Positions 63,501 through 64,000 of a stretch of DNA of 64,000 bases are shown one piece after another. How positions within the stretch are numbered: the stretch's first letter is position 1; each line of letters opens with the position of its first letter. Under the pieces are notes generated by a model. That model was not told the origin of the DNA and did not search any database. It saw nothing but the letters and a program-made list of their open reading frames with translations. The translations under genes were made by a program, and so were the position numbers. The stretch lies in the NCBI GenBank assembly GCA_017590115.1, contig JAGGNK010006448.1, positions 3,579,987 to 3,643,986 on the forward strand, given 5' to 3'. Origin of the DNA: Montifringilla adamsi. Its lineage: Eukaryota; Chordata; Aves; Passeriformes; Passeridae.

Positions 63501-64000
63501 TATCAAGATCCTAGTTTCTGTATCAAATTACCATGCTTCTTGATCCACTGTAGGCTTTCCCTGTGATCTTGGTAAGTCAGCCTCTGTGTGTATCTGTGTA
63601 TTTTCATATGTGAAACATGGGCAATGTTTCTCTATCTCAAAAAAATTAACTTTTTTGAGACATTTGTGAAAGCAGTGTCCAGATACTGCAAGAAAGGGAA
63701 ACACAGTTAACTGTTAAGATAAAGTGTCATGTTTTGAAATATGCAGGTCTAGATTCTTTAAGATCTACTCTGAGTTAGATGATTATGTGTGATCATTCTC
63801 CATTTATTCAGTGAAGAAAGAAAAGGATATCAAAATGGAGATTCATCTTATTGTAGGATAAAGCCTAAGCTAAGACAGAGAAAGCAAAAGTGCCTTTTGG
63901 AAATGTCTGGAGGAAGGACAGGGTTGTTGAGTGTAATGAGTACCTAGGCAACCAGTTGAGACACTGATATCTGATTTTTAGATATCTAAAAGTGACACAG
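60509..64000. other. SCEL: SCEL intron after C14, not finished in window
   Basis: No Cys-rich LIM-coding exon was found in these 3.5 kb. Contains a pyrimidine-rich tract at 62042-62140. Confidence 0.75.
62042..62140. repeat. Pyrimidine-rich low-complexity tract
   Basis: About 100 bp of mostly C and T with CTTTTTCTTTCTTTTTCCC and CTCTC units. Not a strict microsatellite. Confidence 0.75.

Overview
The window is vertebrate nuclear DNA and most likely comes from a bird. The evidence is several CR1 LINE 3' ends with the avian tail (ATTCTATGATT-type octamers), an ERVL-like solo LTR of the passerine style, AT-rich introns, and no Alu, L1 or MIR. I cannot name the species. It contains one recognisable gene, the 5' and central part of SCEL (sciellin) on the + strand. 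No bacterial genes, CRISPR array, tRNA, rRNA or complete mobile element was seen. Layout: 1-27,500 is non-coding (SCEL upstream region or its first intron), AT-rich, and holds two CR1 fragments, a 32-bp perfect inverted repeat, one ERVL-like LTR and simple repeats. 27,300-28,800 is a GC-richer island with an LTR-like promoter/polyA unit and the first coding exon of SCEL. 28,314-60,508 holds fourteen SCEL coding exons (called C1-C14). 60,509-64,000 is the next intron. The exons that encode the C-terminal LIM domain must lie beyond the right edge. The fourteen exons join in one frame: 944 coding nt, 314 complete residues plus two bases. They were found by AG/GT splice sites, a continuous reading frame, and similarity to mammalian sciellin recalled from knowledge of the family, for example RRTLLQDNSWIKKRPEE near the N-terminus and TVYSTSD just before the LIM domain. 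Every intron from C2 onward is phase 2, so each internal exon is a symmetric cassette that can be lost, skipped or duplicated without breaking the frame. Only three exons (C10-C12) look like the approximately 20-residue sciellin repeat, of which mammals have about sixteen; a 9.8-kb intron lies just before them. Sciellin is a cornified-envelope precursor of stratified epithelia, cross-linked by transglutaminases. I see no previously undescribed biological system. The points most worth a second look are the shortened repeat array, the twin RQSW exons, the LTR-like promoter 0.6 kb upstream of the first coding exon, the long AAAGGG/AAAGG tract inside an intron, and the large perfect inverted repeat near 9.2 kb.
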